Below are positions 28,109-37,610 of a stretch of 64,000 nt of DNA, piece after piece. Origin of the DNA: Polyangia bacterium (GTDB lineage Bacteria; Myxococcota_A; Polyangia; Nannocystales; Nannocystaceae); NCBI GenBank assembly GCA_030430565.1, contig JAUIKS010000017.1, forward strand, positions 186,001 to 250,000. The letters run 5' to 3'. Under the pieces are notes generated by a model, which searched no databases, was not told the origin of the DNA, and saw only the letters and a program-made list of their open reading frames with translations. The translations under genes were made by a program, and so were the position numbers. The first letter of the stretch is position 1. Each line of letters opens with the position of its first letter.

Positions 28109-29797
28109 CTAGCTACGCGTGAGGCGCAGTGCGCCGAGGTTGACGATCCCGTCTTGGAGGCAGGCGAAGAGCTGCTCGCCCAAAAGGTTGCCGGCGAGGT
28201 CGGCGGGCGTCGCGATCGCGTCGCACTGCAGGTCGCCGAGGCGTTGGACCAGGACCGCGTTGCCGGTGCTGATGAGCGCGTGGACCGAGGCCTCGTCGGC
28301 GTAGGGGACGAGGAACACGGGCGTGCCGGCGAGCAGCGCGGGCGCGAGCGCGGCGCTCGGCGCGAGCCCCAGCGGGAGTCGGTCGTCGCGGCTCGGTGGA
28401 TCGGCGGCCAGGGCCTCTTGGGTCCAGCTCACGTCGTTCGGGTCCTCGTAGCGCGACGAGCCGTTTTGAAACGACAGCGCGATCGCGGGCTGGCTCGGCT
28501 GCTCGAGCGAGCTCGCGGCGGTCGCGGTCGTCTGGCTGGCGAAGGCGCCGAGGACCGTCGCGGTTGACGCGGGCAGGTCCGCGCTGACGCCGGTGCGCGC
28601 CTCAGCGTGCCCGACGGTGTACAGCAAGGTGCCCGCGCTCGCGCGGCGCAAGAGCGCCGGCCGGACGCCGGAGGAGCGCACCGCGGCGGCGGGCGGCGGC
28701 CACGAGATCACGGCGGACGCGTCGATCACCGGGCCGGGGGTCTCGAGATCAAATCGGCTCCCAAGCGCGACCGGCTGCGCGGGCCCAGGCTCGCCCAGGA
28801 CGTCGTCGGTCCACGCGACCTTGATGAGCTGGTGGTCGCCGGGGTGCGGCGTCTCGACGTCGGCGGGCGCGTAGAGCTCGGCGATCAGGAGGTCGTGGAG
28901 CAGCGTCGGTCGACCGTAGGCCGTCCACTCGGCGGCGTGCAGGAGCGGCGGCGGCGTGCTCGCCAGCTCGCGGGTCTGCCCGGGGTCCGGGGCCGCGCCC
29001 CAGGGGGTGTCGAGGCCCGCGATCGCGGCGCCCGGGAGCCCGACGCGCCAGGCCACGCGCACGGTCTCGCCCAGCAGCGCGGCCGTGAACGCGGGGCCTA
29101 TCGATATGTCGCTGTGGACATATCCATCGAGGGGGACGTCGAGCGGCGCGCTCGGCTCCCACGCCCGCAGCACTCGCAGCGTCGGCGTCGCGTCGTCCTC
29201 GGTCAGCAGCAGCAGCAGGCCGCGCTGACCGGTGCCGGCGGTGTGCAGCGCGCGCGTCGTCAGCCCGGGGGCGATGTCGAGCGCGGTCTCCTCTGCGTTC
29301 AGCGTGATCGCCGACGCGGCGCGGACGATCTCGAGCTCGATCGTGACTGAGCGGATCTCCTCGCCCTTGTTCGTGGTCACGAGCTCGAGCGTGTGCGTGC
29401 CCGTGACCATGGCGCCCTGCAGGTGCAGGTAGAGCATGTCCGGCGTGAGCGTGGCGATCGGGTTGTCTTCGCCCGGCGCGCCGACGGTGTGCCCGTCGAT
29501 CGCGACGTGGGTGTTCCCGGGGATGATGTCCTCGACGCGCAGCTCGACGTCCGCGTGCTCGTGGGTGAAGAGCGTGAGCTTCTGCGAGGAGGGATCGATA
29601 AACTTCGGCGTCGGCGGGCCGTCGTCTGGGTCCGAGGGGTCATCCGCGCTGTCTCCCTCGCTCTCGGTCGCCGCGGTGTCGTCGCCGCAGGCGATCAGCG
29701 CGAGCGCGATGGCGCCTGCGAACGCGACGCGGAGCCACGCGCCGACCTGGCTCGCCTGCACGCCTGACCCGACACTCTCCGAACTGGCGCTGCTCAC
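28109..29797 (-). CDS. Large predicted lipoprotein, unknown function
   Basis: 562 residues. Signal sequence ALALIAC with lipobox LIAC (Cys37), then an acidic linker (ESEGDSADDPSDPDDG) as in other surface lipoproteins here. The mature part is beta-rich, starting with an Ig-like stretch (LTLFTHEHADVELRVEDIIPGNTHV) and continuing with repeated short strands without Cys until DLQCDAIA near the end. GTG 29797 is the furthest useful start; GTG codons slightly downstream are possible. No enzyme motif visible. It lies 45 bases upstream of the thioredoxin-like gene on the same strand. Confidence 0.6.
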   Translation of the reverse strand: MSSASSESVGSGVQASQVGAWLRVAFAGAIALALIACGDDTAATESEGDSADDPSDPDDGPPTPKFIDPSSQKLTLFTHEHADVELRVEDIIPGNTHVAIDGHTVGAPGEDNPIATLTPDMLYLHLQGAMVTGTHTLELVTTNKGEEIRSVTIELEIVRAASAITLNAEETALDIAPGLTTRALHTAGTGQRGLLLLLTEDDATPTLRVLRAWEPSAPLDVPLDGYVHSDISIGPAFTAALLGETVRVAWRVGLPGAAIAGLDTPWGAAPDPGQTRELASTPPPLLHAAEWTAYGRPTLLHDLLIAELYAPADVETPHPGDHQLIKVAWTDDVLGEPGPAQPVALGSRFDLETPGPVIDASAVISWPPPAAAVRSSGVRPALLRRASAGTLLYTVGHAEARTGVSADLPASTATVLGAFASQTTATAASSLEQPSQPAIALSFQNGSSRYEDPNDVSWTQEALAADPPSRDDRLPLGLAPSAALAPALLAGTPVFLVPYADEASVHALISTGNAVLVQRLGDLQCDAIATPADLAGNLLGEQLFACLQDGIVNLGALRLTRS

Positions 29798-30022
29798 ACG
29801 CGAAGGACGTCCCCCAAGCGCGTCGCGGCGCTCATGGGCAGTGGTACCGCGCGAGCGCGTTCAGGCCAAGCGGGCGCGGCTTCTGCCCCCATTGCTCACC
29901 AGGATTCTGCTGCGAACGACAAGCGCACGAAACAACAGGTGCGCCTCGTTCGCTCTTGGGTCCGTTCCCGCTGTATTTCTGCACCCTTGCCGCTCTCGCG
30001 TCGAAACGGTGAGCCACGGGGC

Positions 30023-30730
30023 CTAGAGCGGAGTCGTCACGACCCAGGTGAGCAGCGCGAGGGCGCCGTGGACGAAGCCGAGCGCAAACGCGCCGACCCG
30101 CAGTCGCCAGGGTCGCGCGAGCACGAGGACGAACGCGCACAGCGCGAAACCAGCGATGAAGCCCGGCAGCGTCGCCTCGAGCGGGGTCGCGCTGGCGCTG
30201 TCGCCAAGCGACGCGCCGCCGCGGATCGCCAGCAGCAGCGCGGTCCACCAGCACACGCGCAGCAGCAGCGCGAAGGCCCCCGCCCGGTTGCTCCACAGCC
30301 ACGCGCCCGCGCGCGCCGCCGCGGGCGCGCCGACACGCCGGGCATGAAGAAGACCCGCTCGCAGCGCGCGGAAGCTCGCCCGGCAGCCGATGGCGACGCC
30401 GGTGAGCAGGAGCAGGAGCCACCGCCGGATCGTTCGCCAGCGCTGTGTGGTCGCGTTCTCGACGTCGGCGTTCGGGCTCGTCGGCTGCGCGCGCGCGGTC
30501 GGCTGCTCAGCTCGCGGCGCAGGGGCGGACGAGCGCCCCTCGGGCGGCTCGAGCCGTCGACTCAACACGGCGCGCGGCGACAACCCGCGGATCCACGCGA
30601 ACATCCCCAGGACCCGTAGCACCAGCCAGCGCACGTGGCGTCGGGCGGCTGCGCGCGCGCGCTCGGCCGCTTCGTCGCGTGACGCGGGCCGGCGGTCGCT
30701 CGATGGGGACGATGCGTCCTGGAGGGACAT
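30023..30730 (-). CDS. Hypothetical multi-pass membrane protein
   Basis: 235 residues. The N-terminal 30 residues are charged, then hydrophobic segments occur near 34-46, 101-115, 150-170 and two in the C-terminal 60 residues (GFIAGFALCAFVLVLARPW and VGAFALGFVHGALALLTWVV). Between them is an Arg/Ala/Pro-rich loop (~70-95). No family is recognised. ATG 30730. It is divergent from the gene at 30853, leaving 122 bases. Confidence 0.5.
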   Translation of the reverse strand: MSLQDASSPSSDRRPASRDEAAERARAAARRHVRWLVLRVLGMFAWIRGLSPRAVLSRRLEPPEGRSSAPAPRAEQPTARAQPTSPNADVENATTQRWRTIRRWLLLLLTGVAIGCRASFRALRAGLLHARRVGAPAAARAGAWLWSNRAGAFALLLRVCWWTALLLAIRGGASLGDSASATPLEATLPGFIAGFALCAFVLVLARPWRLRVGAFALGFVHGALALLTWVVTTPL

Positions 30731-30852
30731 GGGGGAGAGTGTTCACCCGAGGCGCGGCGCGGACCAAATTTCTGGCCAAATTGTTGCCAGCGCAGGGCAA
30801 TTGTGAATCCCTCCTAACGGCCCGTGGCGCGTCAGGTGGCATACTGAGCGCC

Positions 30853-31893
30853 GTGCTCGCCAACGCGCTCCAGGCTCTGCTCATCGGGGCTCTCGTGCTC
30901 GCGCCGTCCGCCGATCGCGGTGAGACGCGCGTCGAGAAGAAGACCGCGAAGAAGGCCGAGAAGAAGGCTGAGAAGAAGGCGGCCGCGCCGACCTTCACCG
31001 ACTGGGAGCCCAAGCCGCCCCCGGGCCCGACGATCTGGTCGCTGGCGGGCGCCGGGGCCTGGACCGCGTGCCAGGCGGTCGAGCGCGACGCGAGCATGCA
31101 GCTCCCCGTCAAGAAGAACACCCGAGACCGCTCGGCGCGGATCTCCAGCAAGATCCGCAAGACCTGGATCGGGCGCGGCGACGCGTGCTCCCACGCGCCC
31201 GCGGTCCAGGTGCTCGCGGCCTACTACGAGCTGACGCGCCCCCGGTCGATGCCGACCTACTCGGCGTCGCTCGAGGAGTTCGCCGCGCTCGCCGACGAGC
31301 TGAAGGAGGACCACGATCGCGTGCGCGCCCGGCTCGACGCCGTGATCGCCGAGTCACGGCGCCGCCGCGCGCCGCCGCCGCCCATGACCTACCTGCTGCT
31401 CGCGCAGCTCGAGGTCGCCTCGGGCGCGCCGGAGGCAGCCCACCGCGCGCTCACCATGGCCTGGCGTCACGGACAGGTCGATCTTCGCCAGCTCGATCTC
31501 GTCGCCGGCGTGCAGGCCCTGCTCGCTGCGGACCTCGAGCGCGCCATCCGCCTCGCGCACCGCGTGCGCGCGCGCTCCCAGGGCAGCCAGCTGCGCGCGG
31601 CGGGCTACCTGCTGGCGCTGGCCTACGATCGCGCGGGCGCGCCCGGGGTCGCGCGACGGATCCTGCTGAGCTTGCGGACGCAGCGGCTGGGCGCCGGCGA
31701 GTCGGTGATCGAGGTGCTCTTGCCGCTGCACGAGCGGATCTACCTGACCGCGCTCGAGCACCGCGCGAGCGGCAACGTCGCCGACTCGATCCGCTTCTTC
31801 GAGGTTTATCTCGAGCGCCCCGAGCCCGAGCCCCCGGACCGCAAGACCGCCGAGCGGCACCTCGGCGAGCTCCGGGCCGGGCGCGAGTCGTAG
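30853..31893 (+). CDS. Secreted helical-repeat (TPR-like) protein
   Basis: 346 residues from GTG 30853, which sits 7 nt after CATACT (30840-30845). The N-terminus looks like a signal peptide (NALQALLIGALVLAPSADR) and is followed by a Lys/Glu/Ala run (KKTAKKAEKKAEKKAA, about residues 28-45). The C-terminal half is helical with TPR-like pairs (YLLLAQLEVASGAPEAAHRALTMAW, RAAGYLLALAYDRAGAPGVARRIL). Probably a periplasmic scaffold. Its TAG stop abuts the TAG of the convergent SNF2 gene at TAGCTA, with no bases between. Confidence 0.6.
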   Translation: MLANALQALLIGALVLAPSADRGETRVEKKTAKKAEKKAEKKAAAPTFTDWEPKPPPGPTIWSLAGAGAWTACQAVERDASMQLPVKKNTRDRSARISSKIRKTWIGRGDACSHAPAVQVLAAYYELTRPRSMPTYSASLEEFAALADELKEDHDRVRARLDAVIAESRRRRAPPPPMTYLLLAQLEVASGAPEAAHRALTMAWRHGQVDLRQLDLVAGVQALLAADLERAIRLAHRVRARSQGSQLRAAGYLLALAYDRAGAPGVARRILLSLRTQRLGAGESVIEVLLPLHERIYLTALEHRASGNVADSIRFFEVYLERPEPEPPDRKTAERHLGELRAGRES

Positions 31894-34800
31894 CTACGCG
31901 TCGGCTCCGTCGTCCTCTTCGCGGTCGCTGGCGTCATCTTCGTCACCTGAACCAGCGACCAGATCGAGCAGCTCCTCGACGCCGAGGCGCGCCGCCTGAT
32001 CGGTCCCGGCGAGCAGGCTCTCGACCAGCGCGCGCTTGCGGGCGTGCAGCTCGATGACCTGCTGCTCGATCGTCCCCTGCGCGACCATGCGGACCACGGT
32101 CACCGGGCGCGTCTGGCCCAGGCGGTGCGCGCGGTCGCTGGCCTGATCCTCCACCGCCGGGTTCCACCAGGGGTCGAGGTGAATCACGTAGTCGGCGGCC
32201 GTCAGGTTCAGCCCGGTCCCGCCGGCCTTCAGCGAGATCAGGAACAGCGGCGCCTGGCCCTCCTGCCACTGGGTCACGAGCGCGGCGCGGCGCGGCGCGG
32301 GCGTCGAGCCGTCGAGGTACAGGTACGCGGTCCCGCGGTCGTCGAGCGCCTCGCGGACGAGCGCGAGGTGCGAGGTGAACTGCGAGAACACGAGCGCCCG
32401 GTGCCCGTCCGCGATCAGGTCGGCGCTCAGCTCGAGGAAGGCGCTCAGCTTCGACGAGGCGACCTGCGAGCTCGCGTCGAGCAGGCGCGGGTGACAGGCG
32501 AGCCGGCGCAGGCGGGTGATCGTCGCGAGGATCGCGAAGCGGCGCCGGTTCTCCTGGCCCGGAGGACCAGATGGCGCTTTGGCCAGCTCGGCGATCGCGG
32601 CCCGGCGGGTCTGCTCGTACAGCCCGAGCTCCTCGCGCGAGAGCTCGACCGGGTGGATCACGTCGGTCCGCGGGGGCAGCTGCGGCGTGACCTCGGCCTT
32701 GACGCGGCGCAGCAAGAAGGGCTGCAGCAGCCGGTGCAGCGCGGCGCGGGCCTTGGCGTCCCCGTGGCGCTCGATCGGGCTGGCGAAGCGATCGCGGAAC
32801 GCGTCCCAGGAGCCCAGCAGGCCGGGGCTGACCACGTTGAGCAGGCTCCACAGCTCGCCGAGGTGATTCTCGACGGGCGTGCCGGTGAGCGCCAGGCGCC
32901 AGCGAGCCGAGAGCGCGCGGATCGCCGTCGCGCGCCGCGTCCGGGCGTTCTTCAGGGCGTGCGCCTCGTCGAGCACGAGGGTCGAGAACTCGATCTTCGA
33001 CAGCGTCTCGACATCGCGGGTGGCGACGTCGTAGCTCGTGATCAGCAGCTCGTGCGGACCGGGTCCTCCCCGGGACTGGATGCGCTCCAGCAGCGCGTCG
33101 CGCTTGGGTCCGTGGTAGACGCGCGCGCGCAGCTCTGGGGTGAAGCGCGTGGCCTCCCCGCGCCAGCCCGAGAGCACCGAGGTCGGCGCGATCACCAGCG
33201 CGGGCCCGAGCGCGGCGCGGGCCTGCAGGGCGGCGAGCGCCTGGACGGTCTTCCCGAGGCCCATCTCGTCCGCCAGGCACGCGCCGGCGTCCCAGGCCGC
33301 GAGCCGCAGGAGCCAGGCGACGCCCTCGCGTTGGTAGGGCCGCAGGATGTCGGCCAGCGCCGCGGGGATCGTCGGCTCGGCCCTGGTCTCGCGCGCTTCC
33401 TCCAAGCGCTCGAGCAGCGCGCCGGCCTCGTCGTCCGCGTCGATCGAGGCGCCCCGCGCGAGCGACTGCAGGGCCGCGAGCGCGGCGCGGCCGGCCACCA
33501 GCTCCGCCTGCAACCTGTCTTGAAAACCACGTCCCTTTCGCGGGTAGAGCGCCGGCTCGATCTCCCCCAGGCGCGCGCGCAGCTCGGCCTCGATCCGCGC
33601 GTAGGAGCGCTGCCCGCCGGCGCCGACGCGGACGTATCGACGGCCCTTGCGCGCCGCGGCGAGCAGCGCGGCGAGCGTCACCGCGGCGTCGCCCTCGCCG
33701 ACCTCGCCGGTCACGCGCAGCCAGTCGCCCGCGCTGCGGACCTGGACCCGCAGCGCCCGCGGGGCGTGGCGCGCGACCACCCGCCACGGCTCGACGCCCT
33801 CGGGCCACTGCACCCGCAGGCCCTGGGCGCGCGCGAGCTCGGCGGCGGCGTCCAGCATGTCCAGCGCGCGCTCGAGCGAGCGGATCCGCCAGTGATAGGG
33901 GCCCACGAGCTCGATCGCCGACCCGCGCGCCGACTCCTCTCCCTCCGCGTCGGTGAGCCCGAGCGCGCGCGCGAGCGACTCGGCCAGCGCGCGCTCGTCC
34001 GCGAGCGCCCGGCGCGTCGTGATCCGGGCGCTCCCGCGGCTCGCGACGACGATCTCGGGGCCCTGGCCCATGGGCCACTCGAGCTCCGGCGCGCGCGCGT
34101 CCGGTGGGAGCGGCCGGTTGAACAGCGTGGCCTCGAGGACATCTTCTCCATCGCGCCCGCCGCCCTCCGCGTCACCCGACAGCGGCGCGAGCCGCAGCAC
34201 CGGGCAGCGGCGCGGCGCGACCGTCTCGCCGAGCAGGCCGCTGGCGACCTCGAGGTGCACCGCCGGCTGCAGGCTCGCGAGCAGCGGCAGCACGTGCACC
34301 AGCGACGCGCGCGGGAACACGGCCGGGAAGCGCGTCAGCGCCGTGAGCAGCTCCGGCGTCCACTCCTCGTCGAGGGCCGTGAACAGCAGCTCGCCGCGAT
34401 CCTCGTCGAAGCTCGCCAGGTGCCCCCCGCGGGCGCGCAGCGGGCCGTCCCACTCGAGCAGCTTCGGCCCCAGGGCCGGGCGCAGGCGGACGCCCGGCTC
34501 CGGCTCCAAAGTCTCCGCGTCCGCGCGCGGCTCGGCCAGCGCGAAGATCGTCAGCGGCACCTCGCGCACGCGGATCAGCGGCGCGCTCGTGCGGCCCTCG
34601 AGCACGACCTTCGGGTGGTCGACCAGGGCCCGTAGCGTGTCCAGCTCTCGCCGGCGTCGCAGCCGCGCGGCCGTCCGCGCGTCGATCCCGAAGGTGTCGA
34701 TCAGCTGCTCGCCGAGCAAGCCGTCGAGCACCGCCTGGTCGCGCCGCTCGAGCAGCGAGACGACGTTCTCGTCGGCCGCCAGGCTTCGCGCCGTGATCGC

Positions 34801-36030
34801 GCGGCCCGGGCTCCATCGCCGGCTCTTGCCGCGCTTCTGCACCACCGGCGTGATCTGGACGCGCATGTCCCCATCGACATGCACGCGCCAGACCAGGCGC
34901 CGCGCGCTCGGCTCCTCGGCCGAGAGCGCGGCCTCGGCCCGGCGCGCCGAGACCTCCTCGAGGGCCGCGACCAGCCGCGACCAGGTCGGCAGCTGCACCA
35001 GCTCGACCAGCGCCGCGTGCAGCGGGTGCTCGGGATCATGGATCGCGTCCAGCAGCCAGCCGAGCAGCAGCCGCGCGTGCTTGCAGCCCGCGTCGCCGCG
35101 CTCGCAGTCGCAGTCGACGCGCAGCGAGTTGTCCTCAAAGCCAGCCAGCAGCAGCCGCGTGCGCCCGCGGCCGCGCGCGAAGTGAAAGCTCGTGACGCCC
35201 GCCGCGATGTCGACGTGGATCGGGTTGTGGTCAAAGGGCGTCGGCTCGTCGGCGTGCGGCGAGCTGCGCAGCTCCGCCAGCGCGCCCTGCAGGCGCCCGG
35301 ACAGCAGCGCCAGCTCGCGCTCGCGCGGCGGCGTCTGCCACAGCGACTCGCGGTGGCGGGCGAGCGCCCGTTCGTACGCGTGGTAGTAGAGGAACATCCG
35401 CGCGATCTGAGCGACCGCCTCGAGCGTGCGCGCGCGCTCGCCTCGCGACGATCGACGCCGCCGCGCGGGGAAGCAGTCGAGGATCGTCTCCGGGCGGTCG
35501 CGGGTCGACAGCCGCGCCACCGCGCCCGCGACATCCGGCGGCAGCCACGGCTCCAGCGCTTCGAACGCGCCGCGGACCCGGTCCTCGAGCCCGTGCCGGC
35601 GCGCCCAGCTCACCAGCGCCGGCGCCTTCGTCGGCGGCTCATCGATCGCCGGCCCCTCCGAGAGCCCGCGGGGCGCCCACGCCGTGGTCGCGTTGGCGAG
35701 CTGCGCGGCGCTCTTCTCGATCGCCTGCTTCAGGGTCGCCAAGACCCACATCCGCTCGCCCGGCTCGAGCATCGCCGCGAGCGCCTCGTCGTGACCCGAG
35801 CCCACCAGCTCCCCCACGGTCGTCGCGCCGAGCTCGTCGGCGATCTCGAGCAGCCGCTTCGCCGCGCGGGCCGAGCGGAGCCCACGAACCAGCACGCGCA
35901 CCGGCGTCTGCCGCAGCAGCGTCGCGGCCTCGTGGCCGTGGGCCTCGAGGGTGGTCGAGCCCAGCGCCGCCAGGGTCTGGTCGTCAGGACCCGCTTTCTT
36001 CCCGTCTTTGTTCTCGCCCGAGCGCGTCAT
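31894..36030 (-). CDS. SWIM-domain SNF2-family helicase
   Basis: 1378 residues. Around residues 300-325 a SWIM zinc motif is seen (CDCERGDAGCKH). The SNF2 core begins about residue 900: DEMGLGKT Walker A at ~926, DEAH box at ~1021 (LDEAHALKN), and helicase C at ~1190-1320 (FSQFTSHL ... LKAGGTGLNL ... DRAHRLGQTRPV). These proteins are ATP-driven DNA translocases; in bacteria their targets are largely unknown. The long middle contains no recognised domain. MTRSGENKDG at ATG 36030 is preferred; an in-frame GTG 36036 is possible. An acidic tail (EDDASDREEDD) ends the protein. Divergent from the panC-coupled gene. Confidence 0.85.
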   Translation of the reverse strand: MTRSGENKDGKKAGPDDQTLAALGSTTLEAHGHEAATLLRQTPVRVLVRGLRSARAAKRLLEIADELGATTVGELVGSGHDEALAAMLEPGERMWVLATLKQAIEKSAAQLANATTAWAPRGLSEGPAIDEPPTKAPALVSWARRHGLEDRVRGAFEALEPWLPPDVAGAVARLSTRDRPETILDCFPARRRRSSRGERARTLEAVAQIARMFLYYHAYERALARHRESLWQTPPRERELALLSGRLQGALAELRSSPHADEPTPFDHNPIHVDIAAGVTSFHFARGRGRTRLLLAGFEDNSLRVDCDCERGDAGCKHARLLLGWLLDAIHDPEHPLHAALVELVQLPTWSRLVAALEEVSARRAEAALSAEEPSARRLVWRVHVDGDMRVQITPVVQKRGKSRRWSPGRAITARSLAADENVVSLLERRDQAVLDGLLGEQLIDTFGIDARTAARLRRRRELDTLRALVDHPKVVLEGRTSAPLIRVREVPLTIFALAEPRADAETLEPEPGVRLRPALGPKLLEWDGPLRARGGHLASFDEDRGELLFTALDEEWTPELLTALTRFPAVFPRASLVHVLPLLASLQPAVHLEVASGLLGETVAPRRCPVLRLAPLSGDAEGGGRDGEDVLEATLFNRPLPPDARAPELEWPMGQGPEIVVASRGSARITTRRALADERALAESLARALGLTDAEGEESARGSAIELVGPYHWRIRSLERALDMLDAAAELARAQGLRVQWPEGVEPWRVVARHAPRALRVQVRSAGDWLRVTGEVGEGDAAVTLAALLAAARKGRRYVRVGAGGQRSYARIEAELRARLGEIEPALYPRKGRGFQDRLQAELVAGRAALAALQSLARGASIDADDEAGALLERLEEARETRAEPTIPAALADILRPYQREGVAWLLRLAAWDAGACLADEMGLGKTVQALAALQARAALGPALVIAPTSVLSGWRGEATRFTPELRARVYHGPKRDALLERIQSRGGPGPHELLITSYDVATRDVETLSKIEFSTLVLDEAHALKNARTRRATAIRALSARWRLALTGTPVENHLGELWSLLNVVSPGLLGSWDAFRDRFASPIERHGDAKARAALHRLLQPFLLRRVKAEVTPQLPPRTDVIHPVELSREELGLYEQTRRAAIAELAKAPSGPPGQENRRRFAILATITRLRRLACHPRLLDASSQVASSKLSAFLELSADLIADGHRALVFSQFTSHLALVREALDDRGTAYLYLDGSTPAPRRAALVTQWQEGQAPLFLISLKAGGTGLNLTAADYVIHLDPWWNPAVEDQASDRAHRLGQTRPVTVVRMVAQGTIEQQVIELHARKRALVESLLAGTDQAARLGVEELLDLVAGSGDEDDASDREEDDGADA

Positions 36031-36116
36031 CGGCACCGTGAGTCGACTCGAGATACCTCGAGGACGCGGAAGATCTTGCACATGGCGTTGCGTTGTGGAA
36101 GCCTCCGGCAATCGCA

Positions 36117-36554
36117 ATGGTTGGATCCGGCGACCACTCTCTCCACTCGATTCTCGGCCGGTTCCCGTGGCGTCGTCGCAAGCCGCGAGCCGCACGGGGA
36201 CGCGCCCGCCCGCTGAAGTACGTCACACGCGGCGGCCGCGTGGTCTACGGGGACACCGCCTCGCTCGTGGACTTTGAGGACCCGGGCCCCGCGCTCGCCT
36301 ACGCGATCCTCAACGGCGACGCGGTCGGGCAGACGATCATCGCCGAGCTCGTCGAGCGCTACGCCCCCGAGGTCGGCGTCGACCTCCCGGGCGCGCAGTC
36401 CGAGCGGACCCGCGCCGGGATGCTCGTGCTCAAGCAGCTGATATTCAAGGCGGGGCTCGATCCCAAGCTCACCGTCGGCGAGCAGCCCCTCGAAGAGCTC
36501 CTGGCCGTCACCTGGGCGCTCGGCGCGGTCACCTACCCCGACGTCGCGTCGTGA
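36117..36554 (+). CDS. Hypothetical protein coupled to panC
   Basis: 145 residues from ATG 36117; TTG 36093 is an in-frame alternative. An Arg-rich N-terminus (PWRRRKPRAARGRARP) is followed by a mostly helical part (VDFEDPGPALAYAILNGDAVGQ ... ERTRAGMLVLKQLIFKAGL). No family recognised. Its TGA overlaps the panC GTG (36551-36554), so the two are translationally coupled and may act on the same process, which is inference only. Confidence 0.55.
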   Translation: MVGSGDHSLHSILGRFPWRRRKPRAARGRARPLKYVTRGGRVVYGDTASLVDFEDPGPALAYAILNGDAVGQTIIAELVERYAPEVGVDLPGAQSERTRAGMLVLKQLIFKAGLDPKLTVGEQPLEELLAVTWALGAVTYPDVAS

Positions 36555-37420
36555 CCGAGGCCGCGATCCAACAGCTGCTGCGGACCGCCGGCGAGGCGCG
36601 TCGCTGGCGAGACTCGCTCGCGCCCGGCGTCCGCGTCGGCTTCGTGCCGACCATGGGCTACCTGCACGAGGGCCACATCTCGCTGATCCGCGAGGCCCGT
36701 CGGCGCGTGCCCAAAGGGACAGGTCACGTAGTGCTCTCGATCTTCGTCAACCCGACGCAGTTCGGGCCCAACGAGGATCTCGATCGCTACCCCCGCGACG
36801 AGCTCGGCGATCTCGAAAAGGCCGCCCAGGCGGGCGCCGACATCGCGTTTTGTCCCCTCGATCCCGACGAGATGTTTTCGAAGGCGAGCGCGACCTGGGT
36901 CGAGGTCCCGACGCTCGCCGCCGGTCTGTGCGGCGCCTCGCGCCCCGGGCACTTCCGCGGCGTCTGCACCGTCGTGACCAAGCTCTGGGGCCTCGTGCGC
37001 CCCGACGTCGGCGTGTTCGGACAAAAAGACTTCCAGCAGCTGGCGATCCTCCGCCGGCTGCACGCCGACCTGTTCTTGGGCGGCGAGATCGTCGGGATGC
37101 CGATCGTGCGCGAGCCCGACGGCGTGGCGATGTCGAGCCGCAACGCCAACCTCGACCCGCAGTCACGGCTCGACGCCCGCGCGATCCCCCGGTTCATGGC
37201 CGAGGTTCGGCGTCGGTTTTTCGAACAGAAGCTGCGCGCCCGCGATGAGCTGCTGGCCGAGGCAGCCGCGCGGCTTGCCCCCGGCGTCATCGACTACGTC
37301 CAGCTGGTCGACGCCGAGAACCTGCAGCCGATCGAGCGCGTCGAGCGTCCCGCCCTCGTCGCCGTCGCCGTGCAATTCCCGGGCGCGCGCCTGATCGACA
37401 ACACCGTCCTCACTCCCTAG
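36551..37420 (+). CDS. panC: Pantothenate synthetase
   Basis: 289 residues, normal length. It joins beta-alanine and pantoate with ATP to give pantothenate, the precursor of CoA. Motifs: VPTMGYLHEGH (HIGH-like nucleotide-binding site), SIFVNPTQFGPNEDLDRYPR, VFGQKDFQQLAI, and EPDGVAMSSRNANLDP. GTG 36551 overlaps the preceding stop. No panB or panD gene is visible. A loose tail without obvious hairpin follows the stop. Confidence 0.93.
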   Translation: MTEAAIQQLLRTAGEARRWRDSLAPGVRVGFVPTMGYLHEGHISLIREARRRVPKGTGHVVLSIFVNPTQFGPNEDLDRYPRDELGDLEKAAQAGADIAFCPLDPDEMFSKASATWVEVPTLAAGLCGASRPGHFRGVCTVVTKLWGLVRPDVGVFGQKDFQQLAILRRLHADLFLGGEIVGMPIVREPDGVAMSSRNANLDPQSRLDARAIPRFMAEVRRRFFEQKLRARDELLAEAAARLAPGVIDYVQLVDAENLQPIERVERPALVAVAVQFPGARLIDNTVLTP

Positions 37421-37610
37421 GCCGCTCTCCGAACGGCACCCGGTTGAGGTTCTCTTGTTCGGTCGAGGTCGAGGTCGAAATGGGGCGCTCGCGTGCTGTC
37501 GAAGCTCAAGGGCCGCGCGCGAGCGTGGGAGGAGCCGTCTGAGGACGGCGAGCGCGTAGGCGTGAGTCCGCTTGATCGGGGCAGCCCGGAAGGTGGAGAG
37601 AGCGGAGAGC

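Noticed and set aside
32044..34635. 863-residue plus-strand open frame inside the SNF2 gene
   Set aside because: Antisense shadow typical of GC-rich genes; the protein is low-complexity (Arg/Ala/Gly/Glu-rich) and the minus strand carries unmistakable SNF2 motifs.
36093..36116. TTG 36093 start of the panC-coupled gene
   Set aside because: No ribosome binding site or -10 fits better than for ATG 36117; kept only as an alternative.
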